Assembly (NCBI GenBank): GCA_004294095.1
Contig: RDZR01000027.1
Coordinates: 1 to 64,000 of the forward strand
Direction: 5' to 3'
Source of the DNA: Verrucomicrobiota bacterium
GTDB lineage: Bacteria > Verrucomicrobiota > Verrucomicrobiia > Verrucomicrobiales > Akkermansiaceae
Length of the DNA stretch: 64,000 nt
Both the position numbers and the translations under genes were made by a program. A model generated the notes under the pieces. The model was not told the DNA's origin. It saw nothing but the letters and a program-made list of their open reading frames with translations, and searched no databases. The number at the start of each line of letters is the position of its first letter. Position 1 is the stretch's first letter. Shown piece after piece: positions 63,174 to 64,000 of this stretch.

Positions 63174-64000
63174 TCAACACGACGGCGCGGAGTCCGGCCT
63201 TGTTGGATGATTTTTGTTAGACACAAATTTCTTGATAGAATGCCAGCGGCCTTTGATGAGCACTTCTTTGGGATCGGTGGGACTGCCAAGGCGATGGGTG
63301 TGGAGGCCCGCGATGACGAGGTCGAGGGCCGCGGCGCCGACGGCTTGCAGGTTCCCATCGATGCCGGGCCATGTGGCGATCTCGGCGGCGGTGCGGTAAA
63401 GGTAGGCGATTGCAATGTCGTCTGGCACGCGCAGACCGGCCTTGGCGAGCCAGCTTTTTACTGGGAATTTGTAAACAAGCAGGGAGTCGGGTCGCTCGCG
63501 CTTGAGCCAGGGAATGAAGTTTTTTTCTTCGTTGGCGGACGCGGGAATGAAGGGTGCGCAGCGATCGGACTCGGGCAGGTGGGTTTGCCAATCGAGCGCA
63601 GCTCCAGACCAGAGTGAGCCAGAAATGCGGTTGTTGAATTCTGGGACGACGAGGCCGGTGCGGCGGTGACCTGCGGCACGCATCTCAGCGAGCGCGAGTT
63701 GGACGTTGAAGAAGCCGTGAAAGTTCGCACGATCGACCGGCACTTCGCGGAAATAGGTGCTGAGGCCAGCGACGGTGAAGGTGGCGGTGGGGAAGCCGAG
63801 GCGCTGGGTGCGATCGCGCGAAAAACCTAACAAAACACCTCGAATGCCACGAGTTTGCAGAGTTTTGACGAGGCGAGTGCTGTCGAACTTGAAGTCGCTC
63901 AGGGGAAATTCTTCGATCCGGTAGCCAAGCTCGGTGGCACGGCTGTGGATGCCGGCGTATTCCCACAAGCATACGTCCTTGGAGCGCCAACCGCCCGCGC
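63174..64000 (-). CDS. LacI/GalR-type transcriptional regulator (N terminus beyond the window)
   Basis: A partial gene running off the right edge. The visible ~275 residues are the sugar-binding domain of a LacI-type repressor: GYRIEEFPLSD, then VLLGFSRD, the RRTGLVVPEFN segment, and the late ALDLVIAGLHTHRLGSPTDPKEVLIKGRW, characteristic of this family. The DNA-binding helix-turn-helix would lie beyond base 64000. The open frame continues upstream of the first TTG, so the true start is outside the window. The stop at 63174 follows the basic HPTRPDSAPSC tail. Confidence 0.85.
   Translation of the reverse strand, partial: AGGWRSKDVCLWEYAGIHSRATELGYRIEEFPLSDFKFDSTRLVKTLQTRGIRGVLLGFSRDRTQRLGFPTATFTVAGLSTYFREVPVDRANFHGFFNVQLALAEMRAAGHRRTGLVVPEFNNRISGSLWSGAALDWQTHLPESDRCAPFIPASANEEKNFIPWLKRERPDSLLVYKFPVKSWLAKAGLRVPDDIAIAYLYRTAAEIATWPGIDGNLQAVGAAALDLVIAGLHTHRLGSPTDPKEVLIKGRWHSIKKFVSNKNHPTRPDSAPSC

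Noticed and set aside
1..64000. CRISPR arrays, prophage and insertion sequences
   Set aside because: No regularly spaced direct repeats, no transposase or phage structural genes were seen.

Overview
The window looks like chromosomal DNA of a free-living Gram-negative bacterium, most probably of the Verrucomicrobiota/PVC group. This rests on a secreted CotH/lamin-tail protein of over 1,000 residues, an H-X9-DG-type pseudopilin, paired Gfo/Idh/MocA oxidoreductases and a complete class I type HMG-CoA reductase in a setting of ordinary bacterial housekeeping genes. GC content is moderate (a little over 50 percent by eye). No rRNA, tRNA, CRISPR array, prophage or insertion sequence was recognised. 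The assignment is inference, not a database match.

Layout. 0-14 kb is housekeeping: aspS and hisS, a GAF protein, a GT2/GT39 glycosyltransferase pair, a KhpB/Jag - DoxX - thioesterase - COG2509 flavoprotein operon, pyrH-frr-maf, a YegS-like lipid kinase, a SanA-like protein, a pgsA-family gene and a 52-residue lipoprotein. 14-18 kb is an iron(III) ABC importer (fbpCBA). 19-28.5 kb is a seven-gene, translationally coupled operon: HMG-CoA reductase, UbiA prenyltransferase, PEP-synthase/Rph-like phosphotransferase, DUF3419 (BtaA-like) transferase, polyprenol/phytol-kinase-like membrane protein with a DUF92-like tail, GNAT and AMP-ligase. It reads as a pathway for an unusual isoprenoid-containing lipid. 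28.5-34.6 kb holds an exonuclease/endonuclease/phosphatase protein, a protein strikingly like plant Whirly ssDNA-binding proteins, accA, two Gfo/Idh/MocA genes and rluD. 34.8-40 kb is a complete urease operon (ureABCEFGD) led by a small His-rich membrane protein.

40-47 kb has CotH, a flavin monooxygenase, and a pseudopilin/DUF4956/VTC operon. 47.5-50.1 kb is the most unusual architecture: four short genes, all on the minus strand, each followed by a site with the core sequences and imperfect hairpin of an integron attC recombination site, and no integrase in view. This is an apparent cassette array lacking its integrase (CALIN). 51-55.8 kb is lysA and tig-clpP-clpX. 55.9-60.6 kb is one continuous minus-strand block joining a Zn/Mn-type ABC importer (no binding protein) to a methyltransferase, a flavoprotein and a type III polyketide synthase, resembling the Streptomyces srs phenolic-lipid set. 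60.7-64 kb has a phospholipid N-methyltransferase-like gene, two uncharacterised genes and the 3' part of a LacI-type regulator.

A window-wide DNA-level signal is the hexamer GTTAGA/TCTAAC, counted by eye about 100 times against roughly 30 expected, in both orientations and in several reading frames, but almost absent from 0-3.5 kb and sparse in the urease, CotH and cassette regions.
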